Of a stretch of 64,000 nucleotides of DNA, positions 22,901 through 33,894 are shown one piece after another (positions within the stretch are counted from its first letter, which is position 1; each line of letters begins with the position of its first letter). The translations under genes and the position numbers were made by a program. The DNA comes from Blastocystis hominis (Eukaryota; Sar; Bigyra; Opalinata; Blastocystidae): the NCBI RefSeq assembly GCF_000151665.1, contig NW_013171865.1:278001-342000 (forward strand), read 5' to 3'. The notes under the pieces were generated by a model that saw only the letters and a program-made list of their open reading frames with translations, ran no database searches and was not told the DNA's origin.

Positions 22901-24381
22901 ATTGGCTAAATACTCCACGTCCTTATCGGCGTGGCGCGTCAGCGGAATGAGCGTCTCGGGGAGTTTGGCGCGGAGGCAGATGACCGTCATGACGGAAAGA
23001 TAGGTGGTGAGGAGATTGGTTTGCTGCTTGGAGCTCGCGGAGAAGCTCAGTCGGTCGAGATAGAGCGAGCATTCGGTCCAAAAGATCGACTGGCGCTGGA
23101 TCTCGTCCTCCATGAGCAGGTTCGGAACGGGAATTCCCAGCAGCACGAACAGGGACGACAGCATTTCCTTCGCGAGCACCGTGTTTTCCTCGCCTCGCGC
23201 CGCCAGAATGCTCACATAGTTCGAGAAGCCATCGAAGTCGCTTCCGAAGATCAGCAATCCATTCCACGATCGCATGATGGTCAGCACGGCCAGATTGGCG
23301 ATGTAGTAAAACGAGGTATCGCTCCGAATGGGATCGGCGATGAACGGCTCCATGACGTACTGGAGGTCTAGAAGAATCATGGGCTGGCGGTACGTCGGCG
23401 TGTTGAGGAGAAAAAGACAGGCGAGAAGCGAGGATTGGAGAAGCGAGTCGTCCTGGATTTCGACGCAGCCGCGAAGAAGAACGGAAATCCCGTCGCAGCT
23501 GATGACGAGACGCGTGTGGTGGATTAAAAGGTGGAGAAGCAGGTGCAGACAGCACGAACAGAACGGATTGGAGGACTGCGAAGCGACGGACGTCAGCGAG
23601 ATGGCCAGGGAATAGGGGATTTCGCGGGGGAAAAGCTGGCAAGGAAGAAGGAGGCATGGAAGAGTACGTTGACCCATTCGGTGAAAATGTGCGAAATGAT
23701 CTCTCGGTTGGAGAGAGAAGTGGTTTTCGACTCGAAAAATTGAATTAGGAATAAGTGGGTTTTGAGGGAGAGAAGGCGGGAAAACACGACTTCGTCTGAG
23801 GCATATTCGTGAAGAAGGGTCAAGGCTAGCGTTAAAAGAGGGTAGTAGTAGCGATGTTACTCTTCGTTACCACCGACGGACACGAGCATAACAACAGGAT
23901 CCGAGTGATGTAGACGAACTCATCGAGGTTGATTGGCGTCAGCTCTGCAACCACTTCGAAAAGGGAATTCTCGTCGATTGGGGTCTTGTTTAGAACGTTT
24001 TGCACGGTCTAGGGTAAAAAGCATGAAGGTCTGGTACGTAATACAGCGAATCCGGATCGCAGGACTGAAAGAAATTCACTGTACTGGCTATAGGAGTGGA
24101 AGCACCGAGATCGAGTGATTTGGTGCCATTGGACTCAGAACTCGAGCTTGCTCTGATGTCGCTGTGGGGAACCTTATCAGCAAGGTGCGAGAAATAATTG
24201 CTTGTAAAGGAAGTTTCCAAGAGCAAGCCGCGCTCATTATACGGACTGCCCTCAAAAATGGGCGTAGACTGCTCTATTCCAGTCAGATCCGTGCAAATTC
24301 CAAACGACTTAAAGCGGCAGCAACATCCTTGTAACTCTTCTCTTTTCGCGATCTCCTGGAGTTGTCATTCAATAATTTCAT
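19920..24381 (-). CDS. RICTOR: RICTOR-like TORC2 subunit
   Basis: Large armadillo/HEAT protein of TOR complex 2. I start it at ATG 24381 (MKLLNDNSRRSRKEKSYKD), the only in-frame ATG that splices on. Exon 22478-23677 has RLVISCDGISVLLRGCVE, LACLFLLNTPTYRQ and NLAVLTIMRSWNGLL, close to the RICTOR N-terminal blocks (GGxxxLLxxxxD, FLLNxPxTRxY, FRSWxGxI). Exon 21488-22066 matches the middle HEAT region. Exon 20082-20828 has RRAIVWTIAHIAVKEGGIAYLQE and SIRGT-like SMRAVVLMASS, as in the RICTOR_V domain. About 1,350 residues. TOR, SIN1 and LST8 would be partners, not seen here. It overlaps nothing and ends at TAA 19920-19922. Confidence 0.8.
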
Positions 24382-24515
24382 AGAGATTCAAAAACTTAGC
24401 ACTCTTACAAAACGAAGCAAGGGATCAAGACAGGAATTACACACACCGGTACTAGAGTAGAAGCAATTCAGAAAGATCGTACATACCAGAAGCAATCTCC
24501 ACACAGACAATTGTA

Positions 24516-25140
24516 ATGAGATTGTTTACGACTGACGATTTATTCTCCTTATCGAATATTAATCTCGATAAATGGACAAATACCGTTCTTTTTACGTAGT
24601 TTGGCATGACCTCGTAGTTTAGCATGGATTTCTATCTCACATATATGTCAAAGTGGCCTGATCTGTTTTTCACAGAGGGAGCGCCCAATGGCGATCTTGT
24701 GGGATTCGGTGTCGGAAAAATCGAGGGTGACCCGAACCCTGAAAAACTCGACTATCGCGGACATGTTTCTGTCCTCACCATCGCTCCAGAGTATCGTCGA
24801 GCTCGATTCAGTCTCACGTTCATGAAGTTCATTGAGGATGTTTCAGAGAAAGTGTAAGAGTTTCTCTGCATTCTTCTTTGTAGAGATAACGCCTTCTTTG
24901 TCGATTTGTTTGTCAGGAAGGACAATGATCTGGCGGTTGCTTTGTACAGAAAGCTACAGTACTCAGTCTATCGCCACATCCTGGAATATTATGGAAACCA
25001 CAACGATGCCTATGGTAGTCCCTCATCGCTCCAATTGATTCTAGATATGCGTAAAGCCCTTCCTCGAGACACAAAGAAAGCATCGATCGTGTCTCCCTAC
25101 AGCAAGCCCATCCATGTTTCCAAGACCTACACCACCCTTT
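24516..25140 (+). CDS. NAA20: NatB catalytic subunit NAA20
   Basis: GNAT-family N-terminal acetyltransferase that acetylates Met-Asp/Glu/Asn starts. MRLFTTDDLFSLSNINLDKWT, then FYLTYMSKWPDLFF, then GFGVGKIEG, HVSVLTIAPEYRR (motif A region), FFVDLFVRKDNDLAVALYRKL and YDMRKALPRDTKKASI all match NAA20 in order. Four introns of about 30 nt. The start lies 135 bp from the divergent RICTOR start. The frame reads ACC CTT T, then CCCC, then TGTTTGCA, so poly(A) after T25140 would give UAA after SKTYTTL. Without that, the frame runs into the neighbour's 3' region. Confidence 0.92.
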
Positions 25141-25144
25141 CCCC

Positions 25145-25159
25145 TGTTTGCAACAAACA
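25145..25159. terminator. Bidirectional polyadenylation element (NAA20 / ITPA)
   Basis: TGTTTGCAACAAACA, a near-perfect inverted repeat. TGTTTGCA faces NAA20 and a perfect TGTTTGTT faces ITPA on the minus strand. Predicted cleavage Ts are 25140 and 25164, 23 nt apart. Confidence 0.7.
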
Positions 25160-25194
25160 CCCCAGCTACAATCCATATTATTATATAATTACAT

Positions 25195-25873
25195 TCAATT
25201 GCTTTGATACTCCCCTTCCCAGTCAAAAATAGGGTTAGCAATCGCGAAGGGAATGTCTTTCACAAAATTGTCCACAGCTTTTGCTCGAGCATTGACTTCG
25301 TCTGGCTTGTCTTCGGCGAGCGTTTTGTCTGACCCATCGGGCAAAAACACGGGGTCGAAACTAGGATCGCCAATCATTCCTCGAGACCTACCCAAAATTG
25401 CTATCTCCGCGAGGCTCCACAATTGTACCACTTGTTTGTCCACGATACACATGAACACGGCCTTGCATCTAGTGTCAAGTCAAAGGAGTGAGTCTACCAG
25501 AATTGCGAGGAAAACGTTCCAATTAGCACGCTTTCCTACAAAGGAGGAAAGTGAACTCATCATCCACTTCACATTGACTCCCACCTTTTCCCCCTCCACG
25601 TCGAGAGAAGTATCTTCTATGATCACATATTCTCCTAGTTGAGAAGCTTTGTGTATGGCAACAGAAAGAGGATCTGCAACAATCTCGCGAACGTCACGCT
25701 ACACGTGATCCCACAATCTCATTCAAACGTTTGTCACTTCTAGCTGAATCCCATACTTGGAAAACATTCTACTAAACTCCTGATACTACAACTTCAACCC
25801 TGGGAAGCACGCATACTTTATTTTGATTACTGGTATTTAACCGTAATCGTACCGACGGGTGAAAGGATGGCAT
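25195..25873 (-). CDS. ITPA: Inosine triphosphate pyrophosphatase (HAM1/ITPA)
   Basis: Removes ITP, XTP and dITP from nucleotide pools. Exons with 28-36-nt introns give NTSNQNKYQEFSRMFSKYGI (the TxNxxK substrate loop), then VREIVADPLSVAIHKASQ, IIEDTSLDVEG (the EDTxL acid motif), then LGRSRGMIGDPSFDPVFLPDG and KTLAEDKPDEVNARAKAV. The usual SHR near the end is NAR here and the usual GFGYDP is PSFDP, so the protein is diverged but keeps the main catalytic residues. Start ATG 25873, TGA stop at 25195-25197. Confidence 0.85.
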
Positions 25874-26134
25874 AAAACAAGTAGTGCAACTTTGAGAAAG
25901 AATGGAGAAACGGAGTAACACACCCCTTTTTCCACGGTCAGGCAAGAAGAGATCACTGCCGCATGTAGATGTGCTGTTCGGACGAGGGAGAGGATGAATA
26001 GCGTGCAAGAAGAACGTTGGAGGACCCTTGATCCCAAAATGTAGGGGATGAGACTTTGAATAGTAGGATGGCAGATAGAATTCCTGCAGAACCATCCTAT
26101 GTGGAACAAACAGCATAATGGCATCTTTTAGATT

Positions 26135-26542
26135 TCACTTATTAAACAGCCGCGGAAAAGTAGTGATGGTGGGGTGTGCTCTCAAGAACTCCTCTGAATT
26201 GTCCTCAGCATCCAGAATTTTTTGCACACGATCCCAATTGCCGACAAACTCCACGATCTCGGTCTTGCGTTTAATGAACACAAGGGGATATTCTTTTCTG
26301 CCGCCACACCGTTCTAGATTAAAAAAACCAGCAAACGTATACCAGCATATTGGAAGAAAGCAACGCGAACATCATGATTTTTAGGATCAGTACCTTCAAT
26401 GATACGATATGGAATGTCATATTTTTGCAAGTGAGCCTACACTTCAGAGTGCATCGTGATCCAGTACGATAAGCAATGAGATTTGGTTCGTATACTTGTT
26501 GTCGATATACGAAGTTAAAATAACCACATAATCTTCAGACAT
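26135..26542 (-). CDS. SH3BGRL-like thioredoxin-fold protein
   Basis: Three exons. MSEDYVVILTSYIDNKYTNQ, then LLIAHLQKYDIPYRIIEGTD, FFQYAERCGGRKEYPLVFI and FVGNWDRVQKILDAED follow the beta-alpha-beta, cis-Pro (YPLVF) and helix pattern of the SH3BGRL/glutaredoxin-like family. The active-site CxxC or CxxS is absent, as in SH3BGRL. Role unknown; probably not a redox enzyme. TGA at 26135-26137 is followed by a minus-strand TGTTTGTT at about 26105-26112. Confidence 0.6.
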
Positions 26543-26600
26543 ACACACTTTAATAAAACAAAAAAATGAGATTTGGCTCTTTCAACTTAACGTTTTTCCT

Positions 26601-29229
26601 TTATGCCACCGGCGCATCTGGAGGAGGTGCTTCCGGCGCATCTGGGGGAGCATCCGGATAGGCTCCTTGAGCAGCAATCACTGTCGTTTCCGTTGCTTCA
26701 GTTTTGGCTCCGGTTCCAGCTTCTCCTTCCTTCTGCTGTGCGGACGGCTTGCTTCCAATGGCTCCTTCCGCAGTACCGTCGGTTCCATTCTTCCTCATAT
26801 CCTCGCAGTAGCACAGCATAATCGTATCCACGGTGATCACGAAGACATCAATGAAGATCGAGCTGATGATGTAGCTCAGGCAGAGACTAATCAAAACGGG
26901 GCTCACGACCGAGATCACTGGATGAGAGAGCCAATCAGGGCAATTCAAGATCATAAACGCGACGAACAGACTCGTACTACGCGTCATCCACCCGCAAAAA
27001 AACGCACAACACACAATTTCCGACCTTTCCGATCCAAATAAACAGCGTTGACACCGACTTCAGTGTGGTCACCTTCGCCAGATTGGCGACCAGCAGCGAG
27101 AACGACTCCACGGACGCCTTGAAGAAGTTCTGTCCGCGGTTAATCACGAGAATATAGGCGTTGCGGGAGATATACCGCATGCATTTTTCGAGGCAGAACA
27201 AGCAGCAATGGCAGCATTTAAACCCGCACTTCACCAGCGGGTTCATCGTCTGCGTCTCCTTAAACTTGCGATCGATGTACCTATCCGTGACTCTCGCCCC
27301 AATCACCCACAGCATGATCGATCGCACGAGCTGGATCACCGCGATCACAAGCGATCCGTACGCGACGGACCCCAAATGGTACGTCAGCACGCAGCACAGC
27401 GCTTGCAGCAGCGTCGTCGACCCCACGTCTCCCTTCTCCTCCTCCTTCTTGAAGTACCACTTCCCGATCGTGCCCGCCACCACCATCACGCCGATCGCGT
27501 TGACGAACCCCGAAGTCCAGAACCACATGAACAAGTGCCAGAACGCCAAGACCACGTCGCTCGACGTCGAACCGCTGATCGACTTCGAGATCAGCGTGCA
27601 GTTCGTCATCGTTTTGGGGTCTTCGCAGATCATCGACGTGGAGTTCTCCGCTAGAAATGAGGGAAACGGAGAAACCGGACGGAGGTAGTCGCTCACGACG
27701 CCCATGATTTGATGAGTGTAGTCGGTGAGGGTGAGATTGGAAGAGAGAGTCAGCGTGTAGGACCACGCGAAGAACAAAAAGACGATGAGATCGACGATGG
27801 TGATCACGATTGGAACGCTACACGTCAGAATCGCTCGATGTTCCGACGTGAGAATGGACGGGATTTTCATCATGGCCACCGTGGCATGTTTCATCATTTC
27901 AATCGAAAGATTCACGGCACGACCCAACGCGATGACGACGAAGAACAGAATAACCGTGAAGGCCGTCATGATATACGCGGCTATCGCCCAATAATCGCGG
28001 GTCGACTCGGAGGCGATCAGATAATCGGGGATCTACGCTCAATCCCGCTTCGCTTCGGTACGTTTTCGATAATGGAATCGAAGGTGATGTTTCCCCAGTG
28101 GAACACTTCGTCGCCCTTCTCGGCCACCACGTCGAACCAGTCGTCCAGCGGAACCATCCCGGCCTGGTAGTACAGCACGATCGTCGCCAGGACGCAGAGC
28201 AGCAGCCCCAGAATGATCACGACCCAGATAATGAACTTCGAGCACGTTTTGATGAAAAGCTAGGTGGAACGCGCGTCTTTGGATTCGTACGAGGAAGAAA
28301 AAGCCGAGAACGAAGGAAAGCAGAACGCTCAGCGCGATCACCAAGTACGACGCCTGCACGTCGCTCGCTGTGCGGCCGATGAACACTTGGAAGTTTAGCA
28401 AGGCGTTCGTTACGACGTCCTGATTGCTCGCCTGCGTCTTGGTCTCCTTGGTTTCCACGCTCTGCGCTAGGCATTCGCGGGAGTACGGGTCGATGTAGTT
28501 CGGGTCGGAGGGATCTTCGGGGCTTTCCGGCACGATGCACCGCGCCTTTGTTTCCGTGGTGGCGTTTACGACCGGGATGCAGCGGTTCCTAAGCTCAGAG
28601 AGGGTAAGAGAAAAAGCACATCACAGAGGTGGTGTTGATCGGAACCACCCAGCAGTTCGCGCAGAGCTCGTAGTGCAGAGCGCGGTAGAATCCATTGGAG
28701 CACTCAATGGTTTCATTGTAAGAAGGAATACCATGGGTGTCCTGGTGGTGAGAGAGCGAGAACAAAAGAGGATCGTACAGTGTAATTATATGTACACACA
28801 ACGTCGCCAGCGATAGGGCAACTAGGGAGACAGATTCCAAAGAGGGAAAAGGATGTGTTCTAGTGTGAAGAGCAAGAAGAGACTCCATACAAAAGCAACA
28901 GACACTGTCATATCTTCGTTGATGCGAGGATAATACACTTGAGTACAAATTCCTGACTCACATCCGTGATAAGCAGACCCTGGATGACTCACAGAGCTGC
29001 CGCATACGTTTCCATTATAATCTCTTCCAAACGTCAAACTAGCATTTCAAACCAATCAAATCGGTCAATACGCGGATGTGTCAGCAGTGCGATAGGCAGC
29101 TATCAAAATAACAATCGAGACGAACCAGAAAAGACAAAACAATACAAAACAAATGGGATCAGTACAATGGCGGTGTGTAAATGACACTTCTAATGTCTTC
29201 TTTTTTCTACAACAGCAACAACAACCCAT
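26601..29229 (-). CDS. Choline transporter-like protein (CTL/SLC44)
   Basis: Multi-pass membrane protein of the SLC44 family, which carries choline and, in some members, ethanolamine. It starts MGCCCCCRKKKTLEV at 29229, a likely lipid-modified N-terminus, then HCTDPICFVLFCLFWFVSIVIL (first span) and an ectodomain (FGRDYNGNVCGSS). Later spans lie in exons 28017-28533 and 26977-27969. The family signature CLEKCMRYISRNAYILVINRG, then FFKASVESFSLL, is exact. The C-terminal tail is alanine/proline-rich (AYPDAPPDAPEAPPPDAP). Several introns of about 32-34 nt. The start is 87 bp from the METTL1 start. Confidence 0.9.
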
Positions 29230-29316
29230 CTAACAAATATTCGTAATAATATAAAAGAAAAAAGTGAGTATTATTGGTTTTTATTATCAAGTTATTGGTT
29301 TCAATTTGAAAGTTCA

Positions 29317-30243
29317 ATGGAGACAAAGGAAAACTTCCGTCCTTTAAAGAGGTACTTCCGTCAGAGAGCTCACTGCAATCCTTTGTCTCACAACGACACA
29401 TTTACCTAGTACCTCTGTTTTTTGGATCTAACCGATAGTCCCCAGACTCCAGATGATATGGACTGGTCCGTTCACTATCCTCAGTACTTCGATTCTCGTA
29501 AAGTTGAGACTGGAACGTAATCAGTAGAGCTCCCTGCACAGGAGCAAAATAAGAAGGCAACCAAGTCGATTTTGAGGGAAAGGGTGATTGTGTAGGCAAG
29601 TGAGTGTGCTGGATGTTGGTTGTGGTTATGGCGGTTTGACGGGTCGACTTTGGGAGTGGAAATAAGGAATAGTGGCCTTGAGCACCATTCTTCCGGAAGA
29701 GCTTATTTTAGGGCTCGAAATCCGCATGAAGCTTTGCGAATATGTGGACTTGCGAATCAAGAATTTGCGCCAGGAAAATGAGGGTCAGTACCAAAACGCC
29801 TCTGTTTTGCGAACGAACGCGATGAAGTACCTCCCAAACTACATCCGGAAAGGCCAGCTCTCTCGCATGTTCTTCTGCTTCCCCGACCCGCACTTCAAGG
29901 AGAAGAATCATCGTCGCCGCATCATCAGTCCGGTTCTGCTTTCCGAGTACATGTACTACCTGAAACCGTCAACGGGATCCTTTACACGATCACGGATGTG
30001 GAGGAACTGTCGCTGTGGCACAAGAAGCAACTGGAAGACCATCCTGGTTTCGAGCTGCTGACGGAGGAAGAACTCGTAGGATTGGAGAGGAGGAGCGAGG
30101 CGTAGAAGGACGATCCGGTGGTGGACGCGGTGTATCACTCGACGGAGGAGGGAAAGAAGGTGGAGAGAAACGCAGGGAAGAAGTTTTTGTACGCGGCGAG
30201 GCGAAAGAGCGATGAGGAATTGATTCAATCAGTTTTGGATTGA
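29317..30243 (+). CDS. METTL1: tRNA (guanine-N7)-methyltransferase (METTL1/TRM8)
   Basis: Makes m7G46 in tRNA with WDR4/TRM82. METKENFRPLKRYFRQRAHCNP, then PDDMDWSVHYPQYF, VLDVGCGYGGLTV (SAM motif), ILGLEIRMKLCEYV, NAMKYLPNYIRKGQL and FFCFPDPHFKEKNHRRRI are all canonical. Near 29966 the frame breaks by one base: YYLKP continues as NGILYTITDVEELSLWH only in another frame. A missing C in a short C-run would explain it. A final 30-nt intron leads to VVDAVYHSTEEGKK. The TGA at the end overlaps the predicted cleavage T of the TGTTTGTT at 30246-30253. Confidence 0.9.
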
Positions 30244-30245
30244 GG

Positions 30246-30253
30246 TGTTTGTT
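30246..30253 (+). terminator. TGTTTGTT motif of METTL1
   Basis: Spacing T-GAGG-TGTTTGTT, where the T is the first base of the encoded TGA. Cleavage there would replace UGA by UAA. Confidence 0.65.
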
Positions 30254-30343
30254 GAAAATAACAATAAAGAATAAAGAATGAAGAACTATGGAGAATTATG
30301 GAGATGAGTGTGCTTTGATGGATCTCAAACAGAGAAAATGGAG

Positions 30344-31367
30344 CTATTGGGAGGGGGGTGAATACGAGATGAGGGAGTGAAAGAGGCGAATGTATTCATC
30401 ACTAGAGACTTGAAAGGCTTTCTTTTCCATCACGTTGGAAAGGGACATGTCGGAAAACAGGGCAGTGCTTTTGTACCTTTCCAATCCTAGCAGATTCTTC
30501 CGAACCGATTTGTTTTTGCTTCGAAAAGCGTCTCGCAGAAAGTCCTTGTAAGCAGGAGGATTTGCAAGAACGCAGGAATCGTCCTGCGACATCCATCGAG
30601 GATGAAGCCGCATTAAACAGGATGTCACCTACACCATCACGAAGCTAGCAAGAAGGAAGTGCTTGAGGAGGAGGAGAAAAGCAGGTGCGCGAGACATCAA
30701 ACAGTTTATCGACTTGGAAATAGGACTGTGCAAACACCGTCAAAAAAGTGGAATCGTGCGTTGATTGCCGTCTGTATGTTGAGGATTTCCTAACGGATCG
30801 TACGCTGAACAAAGCTTTTCACAGAATTCCTTTTGTACAAGAAAGTAGAACTCGCTAGAATAACGCTTTTCTATTATGATGCGCTGAACAATGTCTGAAG
30901 ATACCTAACTTGCAAACAGAATCAAAAAGCGCACGTAGTATGGAATATTCGCAACACAAATATCGAAAGAAGGCAAAGCTACTTTCAATACGTCTCCCGT
31001 TATAATTTCGAGTCTCTGTTGACTTATCTCATTTGAAAAACGTTCTGACAAGCGAGAAACCATTTGCTCGTCCTTTTCGATCGCCGTCTATCTCCTAGAC
31101 TATCCAAACAGAATCCATACGACGTGTTTTGAAGAATTTACCAAATATTTGGTGAGTTGCCCTGTTCCTGGACCGATCTCCAAAACAGACTGATTTTCTC
31201 GAATCTAGATTGAAGAAACTATCGTATCAACTCTAAGTAAAGGATATTTGCACTGTTTGGACGATCTTCCTCAGAACATTCTCGTCCCGTAGCAAGTACT
31301 GTCCCAACGACTTTTTCAGCGCTATGACAGCTGAAAAACATCGCCGGAATATACCTGTCGAACTCAT
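30344..31367 (-). CDS. KsgA/DIM1-type rRNA adenine dimethyltransferase
   Basis: Dimethylates two adenines in small-subunit rRNA. ALKKSLGQYLLRDENVLRKIV is the family N-terminus, VLEIGPGTGQLTKYL is SAM motif I, and the C-terminal part has AFRSKNKSVRKNLLG and SSDEYIRLFHSL, like DIMT1 and KsgA. The start ATG at 31367 needs a 24-nt intron, shorter than others here, so the first codons are uncertain. Middle exons (30640-31120) are hard to splice by eye. It could be the cytosolic DIM1 or an organellar TFB1M-like copy. Confidence 0.7.
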
Positions 31368-31398
31368 TTTGAACAAACAGAAATCAACTGCGACTGTA

Positions 31399-31852
31399 CT
31401 AGGTAGTACCTTGGGTGGTTGTTACTGTACTAAATATTATCAACTGATAGCACTCATCTCTACCTCAGACCGTCCTCCTCCGAGCTTTCCTCCTCCTCCA
31501 GCAGTTCTTGGCAGTGTTCTAGCACCTCCAGCATTTCCTTTGAAACATAAGAGAACATGTAGAGAGAACCGAGCTGGATTCGTTTCATCTACTCGTTTGT
31601 GTAGAAAAATAGTAGAGTACCTCGGTCACACGGAACCGCTCCATCATCTCCGAGAAAGAGCGAGATTTGGGAACAACTGGCTTGTTTATCTGTTTGAGAA
31701 AGCTCATTTGTGTCTCTGCTTGCTTCCACATTCTCCGGCTCATCTGCGGGGAGTTTGCACTAGAATGCCAACAAACTCCGGGAACCTTACAAACGAAGAC
31801 GAGCGGCTCTTGCAAACTGCTTGGGAATAGAGGAAAAGACCCTAGCCGACAT
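31399..31852 (-). CDS. Hypothetical small protein with likely organelle-targeting N-terminus
   Basis: Not recognised. Three or four exons (introns 31-34 nt). The start MSARVFSSIPKQFARAARLRF is basic, amphipathic and free of acids, like a mitochondrial presequence. Next come RRMWKQAETQMSFLKQINKPV, a conserved-looking KSRSFSEMMERFRVTEMKRI, and a helix ending in an acidic run (LLEEEESSEED). It ends at TAG 31399-31401 with a minus-strand TGTTTGTT about 20 bases past. It lies just upstream of the methylase gene on the same strand. Possibly a subunit of an organellar complex; that is a guess. Confidence 0.45.
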
Positions 31853-32081
31853 CCCTTTCAAAACACAAAATAGGTCTGTTTTTTGTACTGTTCAGACTAT
31901 TGTTCAAATTCGAAGTGGATGTTTATCCATGTTTTTTAACTACGAAAAGCTGTAGAGTAGTGTAGTCACTGTGTAAAGTCTAGACTCTTTCTAGTGGAAC
32001 GTTTCTTCGAGTAGAGAAAACGGAATTCTACTTATTTAAAGGGTGTATAATCCATTTACAGAGCAGACAATTAACCATGCG

Positions 32082-32878
32082 ATGCACGAGTATCAGTCGA
32101 GTGCTGGATACCCGGAGCATACTTCTACAGAGCTAACCGAATCACACACAATGGAAGGACAGAAGGAGCCAACGCCCTCCTCTCCGATCGCTGAGCTTCA
32201 GCAGAACCAGTCTTTTATGCTTCAGAGTGCGGATATACTTATGGTAGAACCCGCTCCAATACGTAATCCACTGTAATAATGTGTTTTAAGTATAATTGGA
32301 TAGAATGACGCCAGGAAGTGTAGTGTTTCGTTGCTTGTGCGATGTAGATCCTGTCGTGGGAAAATATGAAGAAGTGGGAGTTATTTACCCGTGACAACAT
32401 GACGTACTTGAAACTCGAGAACTACATTTTCTGTCTCCTCATCATTAATTTCGTATCATTTGATATCTCTCATCACTCGATCGTTACTGCGCTTGCATCG
32501 AATTTCCACTTTGTGAATCTCTTCAACATCCTCGATTGTGCGGTTATGATCGTCGGAATCCTCTGCATCACTTCATGGAATGTCTGCTATCTGATCATCG
32601 TGGACGTGTGCATCGCGATCGTTCTCTTCTCCAACGTCTTATTCGTTGTTTTCTCTCCTCGGAAACACTTTCTCACATATGTTCGTGTGGTTTGTGAAAT
32701 CTGCCTCATCGCTTTTCTGACATCCTGGGTTCGGCGTTTTTCGAAGTTTTCGCATGGGGGTTTGCGTGGCTGGAGGCGTTTACCAGTAGATCTCTTGTTC
32801 TATCAAGCGATGACGTACTCAATCAGCCGTAGAAAGAACGATATTGTTTTTTTAATTCAGCATGTGTGTGTACAATAA
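32082..32878 (+). CDS. Hypothetical multi-pass membrane protein
   Basis: Not recognised. An acidic/polar N-terminal region of about 65 residues (MHEYQSSAGYPEHTS) is joined through two introns of about 28-31 nt to a hydrophobic domain with about four spans (NYIFCLLIINFVSF, LFNILDCAVMIVGILCI, VCYLIIVDVCIAIVLF, VVCEICLIAFLTSWV) and a basic tail (RRFSKFSHGG). The layout resembles a four-helix bundle such as a voltage-sensor-like domain, but the regular arginines of an S4 helix are absent. The start could be farther upstream, since the frame is open to 32043. TTGTTTGTT follows the TAA. Confidence 0.5.
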
Positions 32879-32937
32879 CTGAAATCGATTGTTTGTTTTA
32901 TATCTTATTTTATAGTTTATTTTTAAAAATAAAGGTT

Positions 32938-33873
32938 ATGATCGTAACGATTGATGAGCTGGCTACGCTTGTCGCGTTTTGTGATCTTCAGAAAGAGCCT
33001 GTGCTGTGTCAAAATGGCATCCTGTTGTGTAGATTACCATGCAAACAGTGCAGGACAAAATGAAGGAGATTTCCACTTCACTGGTGGAGAAGGAGGAGTT
33101 CATGAAGCAGATATGCCAAAATCTGATGATGACATCGATCTATGCTTCAAACACGGTTGAAGCGCAAGATCAGTGCAGAGAGATCGTTAGTAGTGAATAG
33201 ATAAGCGTATAAGGCGTAGCTTTGTTCAATCAGCTCAATACAATAGGCGAAGATCTTGACAAGTTGTGTAAGCAACCCGTTTTTGAGCAGGGAAATGTCG
33301 AGCATCTGAGAGCCATTCTGTTACAATATCAAACGATCGGATCTTCTTTGGAGAATGTGAAAGCCATTGCTGTGACGGCTTGTGAACGACTCATCGGATT
33401 TATTTTACAGCCTGAGTATGTGGACAATGCAAAAAGCCAATACAAAGTCGCTGTTGGAAGCAGCTTGACTCTCCGCCATCGAGGAATGCAGCAACGAATG
33501 GCGCAAAGTAGGTTCATAAAACTAGTTGAATAATGCCAAGTTTTACAAATCCTAATCAAAAGTGAGCTGGAAAACTGTGATGTTTCAAATTACAAAAACA
33601 GTCTGTGGTTGACAGTGTGGCAGAAAATTATCGAAGCGATCATTCTGTACGTCGATTTCTCGAGTGACGAAGAGTTCAACGAGCTCCACCTGGTTTCTGT
33701 GATGCAACAAACCTTGCAGCCCATCCGAAACGTCTACAACGAACAAACGAAAACGATTTTTGCTGAGAGTGGAATCAGCTCCGCCTTGTTAGAAATGAGT
33801 GAACGATATCGCGGACGCAACAGCCTCGTGCGATCCAAAGTCGACCTTCTCGAGAAAAACCTCTCCACTCTGT
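32938..33873 (+). CDS. Hypothetical helical protein
   Basis: Not recognised. Introns of 30-33 nt join MIVTIDELATLVAFCDLQKEP, a coiled segment (VQDKMKEISTSLVEKEEFMKQI), LFNQLNTIGEDLDKL, LRAILLQYQTIGSSLENVKAI and a last exon (WLTVWQKIIEAIILYVDF, ELHLVSVMQQTLQPI). It looks all-helical, about 280 residues, possibly a tethering or HEAT-like protein. The frame ends ACT CTG T, then TTCC, then TGTTTGTA, so polyadenylation after T33873 would create UAA. It converges on PRPF39. Confidence 0.5.
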
Positions 33874-33877
33874 TTCC

Positions 33878-33892
33878 TGTTTGTAACAAACA
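33878..33892. terminator. Bidirectional polyadenylation element (helical protein / PRPF39)
   Basis: TGTTTGTAACAAACA. Plus strand TGTTTGTA, minus strand TGTTTGTT, overlapping by one base. Predicted cleavage Ts at 33873 and 33897 are again 23 nt apart. On the minus strand the T is the first base of the encoded TAG of PRPF39. Confidence 0.7.
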
Positions 33893-33894
33893 CA

